64,000 nt of DNA from Cydia pomonella (GCF_033807575.1 NC_084727.1:6386001-6450000); one strand, 5' to 3'. Shown: positions 53,421-64,000, counted from the first letter of the stretch. Program-made: numbers and translations. Notes: a model not told the origin generated them from the sequence alone.

Positions 53421-54467
53421 GAGAAAACCCAACAAAATATTAATTTATTCACAGCTACAAATCATGATGATATAACAAAAACTCAAACAAAGAAGACTAC
53501 CACGCTTCCGTGTTGTTGACACGGCGATAAGTCAATTAAACTAATTTGAAGACTACTTAAACAGCGTAACAATCATTATAAATAGTAATTAGGTGATAAT
53601 TGATTAATATTTGTCTAAAATTGAGCCAACACACTCGTTTTTTGACGGCCAAAATCTTCCGGTGTCTTCAATTCAAGACAGCCAACTTGAAGAGCATTTG
53701 ACAGTTTGACAATGACTTGCCAGCGTATAAACTTAGTACTCCTGAGAACTCTCAGAGTCTTAAATGGTCTTAAAGGAAATTATTTGTAAAAACTTAAAAG
53801 ATATCTCATGAAACAGGTTTTCACATCACACAAATTAGGCAGATATGAGATTTTACTTATCGAAATTTAAAGATCCTGATTTGTATTTATACCACAAACT
53901 ATATTTTCTTAAATATTTCTTCCTGGCAATTTATTAACTCTGTGTGTGTTCAAAAATCAAACTTCAGTTTATTTTTATATTTAAATAACGTACAATTAAG
54001 AAACGAATAATTTACAAAACATAGGAAAGTACATTAAAATACAAATCTCCTATTTAAAGTCTGTTACGTCTCCATAAGTTTGCAAATTCACTTATGTGGT
54101 ATTATTATAATTAAAGATAAGTTATCATTTTCGAACGGCTCTCAATGCATTGACGTTTCTTAGTATACCCTCATCAAAAAATATATTTTTTTAACTTTTA
54201 CCTTACCTTATAAAATAAAAAAAGGAAACGAAACTAATAATTGTTTTATAAAATGTACTTAAAATATATCCAAATAGCTACATAAATAATGAAATCAAAC
54301 AAATTAAAATATTTCATTCGTCTCCGGATGTGACAAAATACTCGTAGCACTCAAGTTTTACTGCAGTTCCGGCAACAATTGCCGCCTAACTGTCAAGAGA
54401 GGAAAACATGTCGTTATAGCTATATGCGTTTGCATATCTTATTTTTCGCGTTTACGCCTTCGTAAAA
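53421..54467. promoter_or_regulatory. Divergent intergenic region between DPP8/9 and the plus-strand gene
   Basis: Both start codons face away from this interval. No transposon family recognised elsewhere in the window occurs here, unlike almost every other kilobase. No clear TATA box or initiator was placed and transcription starts are unknown. Called regulatory by position only. Confidence 0.5.
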
Positions 54468-54919
54468 ATGGTTTTAATACCAAAAGTGTTACGGACTTGT
54501 GGTTTAATATTGTGTATATTAGTAAATGCGCACGCTTTGGTAAATGCACCTACGAAACAATGGATAATGTCGTTTAAAGTGGTAGAAAAATCGTGCGTAG
54601 AAAACAAATGTAAATATTTATTAAATGTGCGTGGTGGTGAGTTTTTGGGGCATTATTCATGGAGATTAACCCCTAATGAAGGCTTGCGAGGTGGTAGCTG
54701 TGATGTGATTAGTTCTAATTACGAATTGCGTAAAGTTAAGAGTGAAGAATGGAGAACTGAGATAGAAGTGACCATTCCTCATGTTGACGGGAAAATATAC
54801 TTTTGCCTGCATGATTCGGAGGGGAAATTTCGTCCGTTTGGTGGAGAATGGGTGCACCAAGGCACCGAATTGTTTTTGGATCCCAGAGGCGACGAAGCGT
54901 CGCGCATCGTCGCAATATC
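54468..54919 (+). CDS. First coding exon of an unidentified secreted or membrane protein
   Basis: ATG in a fair context (AAAAATGG) opens 150 codons plus 2 bases, stopping at donor GTAAGT (54920). Residues about 5-24 are a hydrophobic signal peptide (VLRTCGLILCILVNAHALVN). The mature part begins KQWIMSFKVVEKSCVENKC and holds four Cys after the signal peptide (two close together, then GGSCDV and IYFCLHD); it ends EWVHQGTELFLDP. I do not recognise it firmly. The pattern of a signal peptide, short Cys-containing ectodomain and FCL...W-HQG segment before a splice reminds me of the extracellular start of CNNM/unextended magnesium transporters, but that is only a guess; DUF21 and CBS domains in later exons would settle it. 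It is divergent from the DPP gene with 1,047 bases between start codons, so a shared promoter region is likely. No second exon was found up to 64000. Confidence 0.7.
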
Positions 54920-55758
54920 GTAAGTTTAGTATTTTATTTATTTTAAAACATGGTTGAATGACTGCTAATTCAATTAATCACAGAAAATAGTTTTGCTTCG
55001 AATAACACTTCTGCTTCTTAAGGTTTTTAAAGTCACATCAGTGAAGTAATTTTTTAAAGAAACAAATTTCTGCATTAATCCAATGTTTCAGTCTTGTTTG
55101 TCTCTCTTCTACTCTCTCTCAATCTTAAAGTTTTCTTCTATTCCTTTGACTTAGTTGAATTGGTATGAATTTAAAGAAACATGATCTGCAGTATAGGGTC
55201 ATTGCGCTAGTTTCCTTCCAGGCTCTAGTTTTTGTCCACTTGCTGGAGTTTATTATTATTTAGCCCTTTGTTCTGAACATGATTGTTCTTTTTGATAGTA
55301 AGTCTTGAATAGTCATATAAAGTCTCTTAGTTCAGTGTGCCTGTCGGCAAAGGCCTCCTCCAGTATCTTTTCTCTCTTGCCTTTAAAATAAAATAAAAAT
55401 ACGACCTGCCTGTAAAATACGACTTAAAAACAAAGCATTAAGGAAACAAGGGCACTGCCGATTGACCTATTTGAAACGCGTAGGAAGCGTGTCTAGCGAA
55501 TGACTCGGAACGTGGGTTATGGAGGGTGGGTTTAGGCTTTGCTTTCTTTTGCTCGTATCTTGTCTAAACAAATGGCTACAATGGCTCTGTTCTGTGAGCT
55601 GTAGACATATTTTATTTATTAGGAAAAGGTAAACATTTGGACACAATCTCACCTGATGGTAAGTGCCGATGCAGTCTAGGATGGCACATGCTTACCCTAG
55701 GGTGTCTATTCACTCTCATTCTTTTGCAGTTAGCTTTAAATATGTAAAAATAAAAAGT
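54920..55758. other. Start of intron 1 of the plus-strand gene
   Basis: Begins GTAAGT. 55330-55385 (GTGCCTGTCGGCAAAGGCCT CCTCCAG) is a short minus RTE fragment; 55640-55730 (ACCTGATGGTAAGTGCCGAT) resembles a retroposon tail. No second exon found. Confidence 0.45.
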
Positions 55759-55903
55759 AAGGTCAAGGAGGGAACAGTGGCTCGGTAGAAAAAAGCCGGG
55801 TGCAGTGGCTCACTCAACTTAATATCAACACGAGAAAGGTATTTACGATATTTGGGCGACTGAGCTACTGTTCAAGCTGAGCCACTGTTTCCACCTTACT
55901 TCG
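55759..55903. mobile_element. Palindromic MITE, ~145 bp
   Basis: AAGGAGGGAACAGTGGCTCG mirrored by GCTGAGCCACTGTTTCCACC TTACTT. Non-coding centre. Confidence 0.72.
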
Positions 55904-56225
55904 TCGAGTCATTATCAAAGCGAACTCACAATCGTAAGAGTAAGACTATGTGGATAATGGGGTGCTCCGATTCGGATTTTCGTGCAAATCATGAAAATCC
56001 AAGTCCTTCAAAATCTTCATATTTTGGAGTCTTATAAAATTTTAGAAAAAAGTTTTCAAGTAAAACCTGCTTAATTTGACATATTCTGTAAGATACAATT
56101 CAATATATTATACTACTCTTTGGATACAATCATAAAAAAGTACTGTCAATTTGACATCACACCGAAGATTTTTTTTCCTGGGTACCCTTTGCTACACCCG
56201 AACCCAATATTTTGCGATGTAAATA

Positions 56226-56319
56226 TATAAGGTAAGGTGGGGTAAGGCTATCACCGGGGCAAGAATTAACACTTAGTTACTTCTTCTGGGTATTACTCTA
56301 ACCACCCTACCCCAGGGGG
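56226..56319. mobile_element. Inverted-repeat element beside the hAT-like insertion
   Basis: AAGGTAAGGTGGGGTAAGGC opens; AACCACCCTACCCCA closes. The TSD of the 56320 element lies at its right edge. Confidence 0.6.
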
Positions 56320-56473
56320 CAGCGGCGTAGCGTGTGTTTTTGCCGCCCGGGGCCCATCAGAAATTTGCCGCCCCGTTTATGATCAATATTTATTATTAGA
56401 TAAAAAAAAGTTGACTAAAAATGGTAAAATACAACAAATAAGTTCAAAAACTGAAACTCGACTATTGAAAATA

Positions 56474-56655
56474 GGGCTCATACTGTCCCACTGCTGGGCA
56501 AAGGCCTCCCTCTTATTCTTCCACGTGTCCCTATCCTCGGAAGTCTCCCACCAGTCTCTGTCGAAGGCATCAAGTTCGTCCCGCCATCTCCGAAGAGGTC
56601 AACCGTGACGCCTTACAACCTGTGGGACCCAACAGGTGGCTGTTTTGGCCCACAG
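56474..56655 (-). pseudogene. RTE-type ORF2 fragment, minus strand
   Basis: Plus text TCCCACTGCTGGGCAAAGGC, CTCCCACCAGTCTCTGTCGA; the minus strand reads EFDAFDRDWWETSEDRDTWK then AFAQQWDS. It lies within the hAT-like element. Confidence 0.6.
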
Positions 56656-56807
56656 GTCATCCGGCATACGGCAGACGTGAAAAAATTATGAAAAAAGAAA
56701 AAAAATCTCATCTTAAATACGAAAGAAAACAGAAAATACTTTATATTTATCATGTTTTATATAAAGAAACAAAACAAAACATAATTTACTTAATACATTT
56801 TGTACAC

Positions 56808-57088
56808 AATGTGGGAACAAGTAGGTAACCCGACAGATTTTAACGTCGCACTCCTGGTCATAAGGAGCAAAAAATGTTGCATGAGTTTTGGTTAAATTTG
56901 GCAAAAAAAAGTGTGGGTATGTTGTTTTTAATTTAAAGGGTTGGGGGTGATTTATTATAAAAATCCTGAAATACGTATCTGGGACCAACTTTTATACAAT
57001 TTGCTTTTTATACTGATTCCACTAAACACGCTATATGCGGTCAAGAATACTCCTTTAAAATCTGTCAGGTTCCTCGTTCCCACGGTGT
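56808..57088. mobile_element. Inverted-repeat element, ~281 bp
   Basis: TGTGGGAACAAGTAGGTAAC and CCGACAGATTTTAA mirrored by TTAAAATCTGTCAGGTTCCT and CGTTCCCACGGTG. Related to 29188-29665. Confidence 0.78.
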
Positions 57089-57734
57089 AGGTATATTCAA
57101 TATTCACAAACATATTTAAAGGACAGCCGTGGTCGTATGCTGCGGTCATAAACTTTAAGGTAAAAGTAAAGTATTATTTCTGATTAGATTTTTTTCTTGC
57201 TTCATACGTCTTAGAGCGCGAATTTCAGTAGTCTGGTTTTAGTTTTTGAACGAATTTTTTATTTAATTCATTTAAGGGTTATCATTTTGTGATTCATTAT
57301 TTAAATTCATTTTACATTATTTTTGTGCGAAGGCGCCTTTAGTACAGCAGCGGCAGCAGCGCACGCAAAGCGCCCAATACCTACGTCAGGCTACGCCCGA
57401 TGCTTTTTACATGATTGTGACAAATACTATTACTTATTCTGTGATCGTGATTCGATGGCGTGCAGCGCGCCACGTTTATCGGGCTACGCCCGACTATTTT
57501 GGCATGAGGGCACAGGGCACTGAGGGCGCCCGGCATCCGAACGCGCGCGGCGCGCCACGTACGTCGGGCTATGTCCAGATTTTTAGTATGAAGGCGCCGA
57601 TGGCACCCGGCAAAGGGCGCTGTGTTCAATTTGATGTGACGTTATTTAACATAACATATAACCAGCGGACAATCGTGTAAGATCGGCGGTGGCTCCGAAC
57701 ACCGCATTTCGGCAGCGATGGACCGCCCCTGGGC

Positions 57735-57866
57735 CTATAACTACGAAAATCGAAGTTCGTCAATTGCGGTCACTTTTCTCTGTCACTCTAATTACGTCTT
57801 AGTGAGAGAAAAATAGAAAGATCCACGCAATTCACGAATTTGGGTTTTCGCGGTAGACGCCCTGCA
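57735..57866. mobile_element. MITE (CGCGAAAACC family), nested in hAT
   Basis: GGCCTATAACTACGAAAATC, TCTCTGTCACTCTAATTACG TCTTAGTGAGAGAA, ending TTTGGGTTTTCGCGGTAGAC. Opposite orientation to the 45737 and 58046 copies. Confidence 0.82.
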
Positions 57867-58045
57867 CCGCCGCCTCGCCTCGCGCCGTTGGCTCCCGCGA
57901 TGCGTTGGCGCGTTTCGTGACGCGATTTGAAAAATTTGGATTACATAATTTTATATTTTTAAATTCCGTGTTTGCCGCCCCCTCTCATGTGCCGCCCGGG
58001 GCCATGGCCCCCCTAGCCCCCCCCTCGCTACGCCACTGCCAGGGG

Positions 58046-58166
58046 GCCTATCGCGAAAACCAAAATCCGGATATCTTTCTCTTTTACTCTCATTAAGACG
58101 TAATTAGAGTGACAGAGAAAAAGGCCCGTAATTGACTAACTTCGATGTTCGCGGTTATAGCCCAGC
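58046..58166. mobile_element. MITE (CGCGAAAACC family)
   Basis: GGCCTATCGCGAAAACCAAA, CTCTCATTAAGACGTAATTA, ending TCGATGTTCGCGGTTATAGC. Directly right of the hAT-like TSD. Confidence 0.82.
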
Positions 58167-58254
58167 TTGTAGGGAAAGACAAACACTTGTCCCTCATACT
58201 GTGTTTTTGTCCCGAGCAAATTAAACTATCCGCTATAGGGTAGCTTTATGAAAG

Positions 58255-58425
58255 CGGTTAATGTACCCGAAAAAATAACGGTACCGTGGTACCGTTATTT
58301 TCGGTAGCGAAATAAATTTATTCGGCTACCTAAATGGTTGGGATTAAACCGGTATGACGTCATACCCATACTGTTTATTCGAGGTATCGTTATTTTTCGG
58401 TTATGCAGTCCCTGCTTTATTGTGT
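58255..58425. repeat. Palindrome-rich stretch around AAAATAACGGTACC
   Basis: AAAATAACGGTACC GTGGTACCGTTATTTT at 58272-58301 is a near-perfect palindrome; GAGGTATCGTTATTTTTCGG at 58381 is a third copy. Probably a small inverted-repeat element. Confidence 0.6.
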
Positions 58426-58515
58426 TTTCGAGGTTGGTCCCATAGCCCCTCAGCTGTGGAAAGGCCCTTCGGACCCAACCAGTTTTGAAACTACAGCAAT
58501 ACAAGGATAAAAGAC

Positions 58516-58685
58516 TGAATAGAATCAGGCGTTACTTTGCGGAAATCCATGTTAATTAAAACAAAAAATATTACTTTGTCTAATCCGCGAAAAGATAATT
58601 TGCTAGTCAATCCCAACCCGTTATACTTACTTGCATATTTCCATAAGTAAGTATAACGGTAAACCGTTATACTTTTTCAACGATT
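58516..58685. mobile_element. Relative of the 14256-14440 hairpin element
   Basis: GAATCAGGCGTTACTTTGCG GAAATCCATG and AATATTACTTTGTCTAATCC are shared. Its own hairpin CCGTTATACTTACTTGCATA ... TAAGTAAGTATAACGG is at 58618-58660. Confidence 0.78.
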
Positions 58686-60009
58686 TTAACAAGTTTAGAT
58701 GAGGGTTAGGTATATGTTTTACATTTCACCATGGCTATTAAATGTATGTACTCGCTTATAGTTCTCGTATTTGGCACAGCTGATTCTGTGCAAAACATAT
58801 AAACATTACGATTTAGATTACGATAATAACTGTAACGAAGTGCTATTTTTTTATTGCCATAATGAAATCGTAAGAGTCCACTTTGGCACTGGCTCTAACT
58901 TTTATAGTAAAATTTTACTACGAACCTATAAAAACGCTATTCACTATTCAAGGTTTCTTGTTTGTATTTCATTGCTCATTGTCAATATTAAGTGGACGAA
59001 TGCGTGTTGTTTGAGTGCAGATTATTTAATCGTGAGCTTATTGAATTGAGGGGTGATGTCTTTGAATGGCTTATCGAACAACACTTTGAACAACAGAAAA
59101 GTTTAATTAATTTGCGAAATGTACATTTTTTCCGTAATTGTCGGGGGTCACAAACAAGATTTTCAAAAATTTATTTCTTAATAACTACACATATTAGAAA
59201 CGCGGGAGTTTTAGTCTCGCATTTGTAATGATCTAAACTACAGTAATTTGGAATAAAATGGCGATGTCACTTTTTAGGCTTCCATAAAACACCGTGCACT
59301 CATGTAAACACGTCGTATCTATAAATTTCCGACATCTATTCACCCAATATCTGAGGCACGATGTTTCCCAAGCATAGTTATATTGGTGAAAGATGGATAG
59401 TGTACAGTTTGAGAAACTAGACGCAGGGCTATTCATGGAACTGGCGCTGTGCCAAACAGATATCATAAACGCCGTAGGGATGATAATAATAAATATACAC
59501 TGAGAGAAAAAAATATTGTTCGAATTAAAAACCTGATATCTAAAAGACGGAAATAGCAAACTCTATTAATTTTTACATTTTTTTTCTAGGCGATAGTAAA
59601 TATTATAATTTCAAGAAAATTTTATTAATTTCATAGTATAGGAAATACAATACGGTTGTACTTAATCGTGAAATTAATATTCTTTACTCGGAATAACAGA
59701 GTTGTACAAATTCTATATAACTTTCCTTGGGTTTATAAATGGTGTACTATCTCCAGTACGTAAAGATTACTAGATATTACAAATGGGATTTATTAAAGTC
59801 GGTGGCTACAAATGAGTATTATTAATTAAAAGTCAATTCTAATTTCTAACAAATCCCTTTCTTATTCTTATGAGTTTTATTCTTATTTCCGTAAACAGTA
59901 AATTAGCGTTATAGATATTAGTAAAGTGTACTAATAACAAGGTTTGTAAACGCACCGGCCGCCCCTCCCCCCGCACGCGTACCCAGTATCTATCCTTGAC
60001 TCGTCCATT
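58686..60009. other. AT-rich intronic or intergenic DNA, nothing recognised
   Basis: Short frames at 58771-59228 have no recognisable motif. A GC-rich patch (CACCGGCCGCCCCTCCCCCC) at 59955-59985 precedes the small ORF at 60103. Confidence 0.4.
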
Positions 60010-60102
60010 TTGCTTGTAACCTCATCGGCGAAACGACGAAAAATTGTGATTGTCCCAAAAAAATTAGTGTGTGGTGCTGTGGTGTGTCGTTCGTTAGTTG
60101 AC

Positions 60103-60222
60103 ATGGACTTATTAACGGCGGACTTACTAAAGTCGTGGGGTTTCTCCCAGTATAATTTCTGTTTTTTGCTAAGTGTTTTGTGTGTTTGTTTTTTAGGGTT
60201 TTTTTATCTTAAATACATTTAA
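60103..60222 (+). CDS. Small ORF with a SAM-like N-terminus, doubtful
   Basis: MDLLTADLLKSWGFSQYNFC then a hydrophobic stretch (FLLSVLCVCFLGFFYL) and KYI stop, 39 codons. LLxSWGFSQY looks like the first helix of a SAM domain, so this may be the first exon of a gene or retro-copy; GTAATT/GTAAGT-type donors are not obvious inside. A GC-rich patch upstream could be a promoter. The frame extends 31 codons upstream. Could equally be chance. Confidence 0.25.
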   Translation: MDLLTADLLKSWGFSQYNFCFLLSVLCVCFLGFFYLKYI

Positions 60223-60227
60223 AATAT

Positions 60228-60298
60228 AATCAGCTGATCGGACAGCAATTTCATTTATTTATTTAATTTTTTATATATTTGTGCGATCAGCTGATTAC
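60228..60298. repeat. Inverted repeat around AATCAGCTGATC
   Basis: TAATCAGCTGATCGGAC and TGTGCGATCAGCTGATTA mirror each other across about 40 bases, directly after the small ORF. Confidence 0.6.
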
Positions 60299-60909
60299 AT
60301 TTAATTTTAATGTAAGTATTTAAAAATAAAATCCAAAGTTTCAAAGGAGCTTACGCTGTCTGAAATGCAAGCAAAACTTGAAAAAAAATGCGCTGAGGGG
60401 CAGATGCCTTTGTTAAATACGTAAAAATAAATAGTACTGTATTCAAACGTCGTAGATTTGTCTGAATTTGCCAAGGTTTGCTTCAATTAATTATATATTC
60501 TAGATGAAGAACTGTCATTTAACTTGAAATAAAGTTACTTAAAATTTAGTAATTTTACTAAATATTTGATATTTTATTTAAACTTTAAGTGCCTGTTTTA
60601 TTTTTACAGTTACTAGTTACATATTGCATTCACGTTGTTACATTCATACAGCCCTTACTTAGATTTAATTTATCATTTCCTATTATTCGAAGAGTAGCTG
60701 TCAAAATATAAACAATTCGCTCCTTGTACCCTGTAAAACTGCATACTGAAGAATTATGCAAGTGTCACTTCACTAGCTCAATATTACAGTTCTAGGTTTC
60801 ACTTTTGACGATTTGAAATTTGAACGTTGTCATGTCACTATAACTAAGTCTAATTTTAACTACGTTGAACATATAACAAAGAAACCTGTAAAATGGGCCA
60901 GCGACATGT
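60299..60909. other. AT-rich DNA, no feature recognised
   Basis: No shared repeat, hairpin or frame of note. Confidence 0.35.
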
Positions 60910-61123
60910 AAGTAACCATAATTGCAATTTACAGAAGCACTCGTACCTGATCCTGATCCAATCAATCCAAGCGCGATTGGAGCGTGCCACGCAAATTTAG
61001 ATCACGTAAGAAGTGATCGTTCCTTACGGGATCTAAATATTTGTGGTGTGTATCGATAGCGTTTGGATCGCTTGGATCAGGCTCAGGTGCGGACGCATCT
61101 GTACATTGCAATTATGGTTACTT
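60910..61123. mobile_element. Palindromic MITE, 214 bp
   Basis: AAGTAACCATAATTGCAATT TACA opens and TGTACATTGCAATTATGGTT ACTT closes. Inner part TGATCCTGATCCAATC / GCTTGGATCAGGCTCAGG also pairs. Confidence 0.85.
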
Positions 61124-62300
61124 GAAATTAAATTGCAGCTTACTGAATCCCATGAATTATTCTATAGATTTGTAATTTCTAGTAAAAATATTACTGAAAA
61201 TAAGAGTGCTGCTTCATTGTTTCCAAGCAAACTATTGTGAATTTTAGTAATGGGATTAGTAAAACCAAGAAACAAAAGACTAGATAAAACTTCTCGGCTT
61301 AATAAATGCCACCATTAAACCATTTTCACGTGCTTGTACAAAACACTTCACCTTCGCTCAAAGCCCAAATAACACGAAGGTTACAGGGTCGCCATTCACG
61401 AAGCTGTCTGCCACTGCGCTGTATACCTACATATACTATGAACATAATTTATTTAAAAACACGTATTCCATGGTTACATTCATAAAAAGCAAATTAAAAA
61501 ATAGTTAAAAAGTATTAGCATTTTGTGTACCTAATGATTTTTTTAGAACGAAAATTTGGGTCATATTTTCATAGAAGTTTGAAGTTTATACTGACATTTT
61601 CACAATCTGTCATTGAAGGTTTGTTATTGTCGATGATCGTGTCACGATACTTTAGTTTTTTTGTGTGATAATTTTTTGTAAACAGATTTGACAAGTGTCG
61701 CCATACAAAAAAAAAAACCGATGGTATGTCGCTTATTCTTATTGGTTCATGGGCCAGTGTCTACACAAATCTGCCTATCCTCCTTTGCAGAGTTGGCTTG
61801 GTCCGACTACCCAATTTTTTAACACATAAAGTTGAAAATGAATTAGCTTTATGAATAACTTCTAAGGCCCCCTCACACCGGGTGCAGGTGGCTGGCCTAT
61901 TCCCCTCCCCATTTTTAGGTCACGTACTAATTGTTTGCGACTGTTGTTTTGCTTCGGCATGGGAATGAACACTTGTAAACAGAAACTGTACGTACTTTTG
62001 CAAAGCAGGTAGTAGAAATTCAATCGTATGTCAATGGCACTAGAACTCCTTGTGGCTATTGATGCTTTGTTATACCTTATATGGACTTCTGGCTAAGCTT
62101 GAAAATGGCGATGACGTCTCGTGAATACTTTTTTGTTTTTTCTCATTACTGATATTAAAAGTGTAATATTGATAGCTTTATTATGCAGTAAACTAATGTC
62201 AAAGCGTGCAGCTAATAAAAATAGTACATTGTGCAACGTGGGGGGTAAGTAAAATTTTGTAAACGAGGTTTTTAGAGGCACGACAACCACAGGATGGAGT
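61124..62300. other. Mixed non-coding DNA
   Basis: 61670-61810 (CAGATTTGACAAGTGTCGCC, CACAAATCTGCC) may be another inverted-repeat element; otherwise no recognised feature. 62300-62640 has loose TAGCATC/TTCTAG phrases that look like decayed satellite units. Confidence 0.4.
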
Positions 62301-62639
62301 GCATTAAAGACGTGTCTGTGAACCTAGCATATCAAGTGTTAGCATCTCAAGTTTTCTTGAGAGTTCTAGTAGCATCCCTAATAGTTCTATAGTTCTAGGT
62401 AGTTTTTTTTAATAGTTCTACTTATTTACGCGAAAAAAATGAAAATTGAAAATGAGATGCTAACTTCCCATTTTGACACACTAGCATCCCAGCCGTTATC
62501 CACTCCACAGCCTCAAAATAGCATTTAAATGGAAGCTAGTAACATTTCTAGGCGATCTATAATGAGTTCTAGTCAAAACTGTAAAAAATTTTTTTTACAT
62601 ATTATGTATGGGATACGAACATCAAAAAAAATTGTAGGT

Positions 62640-64000
62640 TTCTTCTAACTAAAACTAAGTTCGAGCTGAAATCCAAGGTTTGACAGCCATCATCTCAGGA
62701 GTTCTGGATAGCCAGCTCCCTAGTGCATTAGAATACATACAGTTATATCTTCTAGAACGAAATTTGACAGAGTTTTGATAGAAATTGTCCGAAAATAGTC
62801 TTGAAATCCAGTAAATGCCAAGTGCTGAGCATCGCATCCCAGCCGATGCAGATCTGATACCCAGCATCTCAGCAGTTCTAGATAGCCCGCTCCCTAGTGC
62901 ATTAGAAAACACACAGTTTTATCTTCTAGAATGAAAATTGAAAAAGTTCCGAAGGATTTTTGTTCGAAATAGTCTAAAAATCGAGTAAATGTTAAGTTTT
63001 GAGCTAGCATCCCAGCCCATCCAGGTCTGATACCTGGCATCTAACCAGTTATAGATAGCCAGCTCCTTAGTGCATTAGAATACATACATTTCTATCTTCT
63101 AGAACGAAATTTGACGGAGTTTTGATGGAAATTGTCTGAAAATAGTCTTGAAATCCAGTAAATGCTAAGTTCCGAGCATCGCATCCCACCCGATGCAAAT
63201 CTGATAACCAGCATCTCAGCAGTTCTGGATAGCCCGCTCCCTAGTGCATTAGAAGACATACAGGTTTATCTTCTAGAATGAAAATTGAAAAAGTTCCGAA
63301 GGATTTTTGTTCGAAATAGTCTAAAAATCGAGTAAATATTAACTTTTGAGGTAGCATCCCAGCGAAAGCTGGTCTGATACATAGCATCTCAGGAGTTCTA
63401 GATAGACAGCTTCCTAGTGCACTTGAATATACAGAGTTTTATCTTCTAGAACGAAATTTCACCGTTTTTTGACAGACTTAGTCCGATACTACTCTGAAAT
63501 TCGTGAAATTGCTAAGTTCTGGGCTTAGCATCCCAGCGAATGCAAGTCTAATACCCAGGATCTCAGCAGTTTTGGATAGCTAGCTTCCCAGTTCATTAGG
63601 ATCCACACAGTTCTATCTTCTAGAACGAAATTTAGCAGAGTTTTGATAGACTATGTCCGAAAATAGTATCGATATCGAGATATTGCAAAGTTCTGAGCTT
63701 AGCATCCCAGCCAATGCAGGTCTGGTACCCGGCATCTCAGCAGTTCTGGATAGCCAACTCCCTAGTGAACTAAAATACACACAGTTCTATCTTCTAGAAC
63801 TAAGTTTGGCAGAGTTTCGAAAGACTAAGTCCGATAATGGTATCGAAATCGATGTAATGCTAAGTGCTGAGCATCGCATCCCAGCCGATGCAGATCTGAT
63901 ACCCAGCATCTCAGCAGTTCTAGATAGCCCGCTCCCTAGTGCATTAGAAAACACACAGTTTTATCTTCTAGAATGAAAATTGAAAAAGTTCCGAAGGATT
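62640..64000. repeat. ~174-bp satellite array, about 8 copies, open at the right edge
   Basis: CATCTCAGCAGTTCT-type anchors occur near 62690, 62862, 63036, 63210, 63383, 63557, 63731 and 63905, spacing 172-174. Each unit has GCATCCCAGCCGATGCAGAT, GATAGCCCGCTCCCTAGTGC, TTCTATCTTCTAGAA and a GTCCGAAAATAGT segment. Two unit types alternate on the left side. Frames through it are incidental. Confidence 0.92.

Larger units (their letters stand above)
50033..51160 (+). mobile_element. SINE S1 copy interrupted by a hAT-like element
   Basis: TAGCCTAGTTGGTAGTGAAC and CTGCCTTACGAAGGAAGAGT at the left; CCTGAGTTTGAATCCTGC and GTGCATTTCAGATGCTGAAC at the right. Removing 50080-51036 restores the normal SINE order up to the B box. 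Confidence 0.8.
56320..58038. mobile_element. hAT-like element, 1719 bp, exact 8-bp TSD, with nested insertions
   Basis: Ends CAGCGGCGTAGCG and CGCTACGCCACTG are inverted repeats of hAT type; flanks are CCAGGGGG at 56312-56319 and 58039-58046. Inside are GCCGCCCGGGGCC blocks near both ends, a minus RTE fragment (56474-56655), an inverted-repeat element (56808-57088) and a MITE (57735-57866). No transposase. Confidence 0.9.

Noticed and set aside
58771..59228. Two plus frames of 92 and 78 codons
   Set aside because: AT-rich, no motif, no splice context; likely chance.
63653..63976. 107-codon plus frame in the satellite
   Set aside because: Repeat-derived; neighbouring units carry stops.

Overview
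The window is nuclear DNA of an insect, almost certainly a ditrysian moth or butterfly. It is AT-rich, has GT-AG introns, and is packed with tRNA-derived SINEs, non-LTR retrotransposon fragments and short inverted-repeat DNA elements of kinds I associate with Lepidoptera. There is no bacterial organisation: no operons, RBSs or dense coding.

One host gene accounts for most of the window. On the minus strand, 18 coding exons between 53420 and 3722 join in phase into 880 codons of a cytosolic DPP8/DPP9-type dipeptidyl peptidase. The exons give the N-terminal region, the beta-propeller with the Glu-Glu pair (about residues 238-239), the catalytic Ser in GWSYGG (Ser777) and the catalytic Asp in GLADENVHF (Asp855). 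The last exon, with the catalytic His and about 30-40 residues, was not found and probably lies left of base 1. Unusual points: exon 9 has a tandem second copy broken by a 14-base deletion; exon 13 is an in-frame acidic/Ser-rich 35-codon exon that could be skipped without changing frame; and 20 bases of exon 14 recur inside the next intron.

A second host gene starts divergently on the plus strand at 54468, about 1.05 kb from the DPP start codon. Only its first coding exon (signal peptide plus a Cys-containing ectodomain start, ending at a GTAAGT donor at 54920) is recognised.

The rest is mobile or repetitive DNA, much of it nested. 1-690: ~99-bp tandem repeat. 4325-5567: two nested inverted-repeat elements. 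6509-11345: degenerate non-LTR reverse transcriptases, one split by a 2.25-kb hAT-like element with exact 8-bp target duplications, itself carrying a 205-bp hAT MITE. 13531-13822: four identical 73-bp repeats. 14299-14440: a 60-bp perfect hairpin. 15258-24170: a two-ORF non-LTR element whose ORF2 is split by ~4.2 kb holding hairpin minisatellites and a ~2.8-kb fold-back array of 120-bp repeats (about 8 units facing about 13). 36153-37241, 50080-51036, 50471-50696 and 56320-58038: further hAT-like elements with 8-bp target duplications. 62640-64000: a ~174-bp satellite running off the right edge. Almost all intron growth in the DPP gene is explained by these insertions.

No CRISPR array, rRNA, functional tRNA or prokaryotic-type system was seen. 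The best candidates for something new are the fold-back array, the duplicated exon 9 and the nested hAT stacks.
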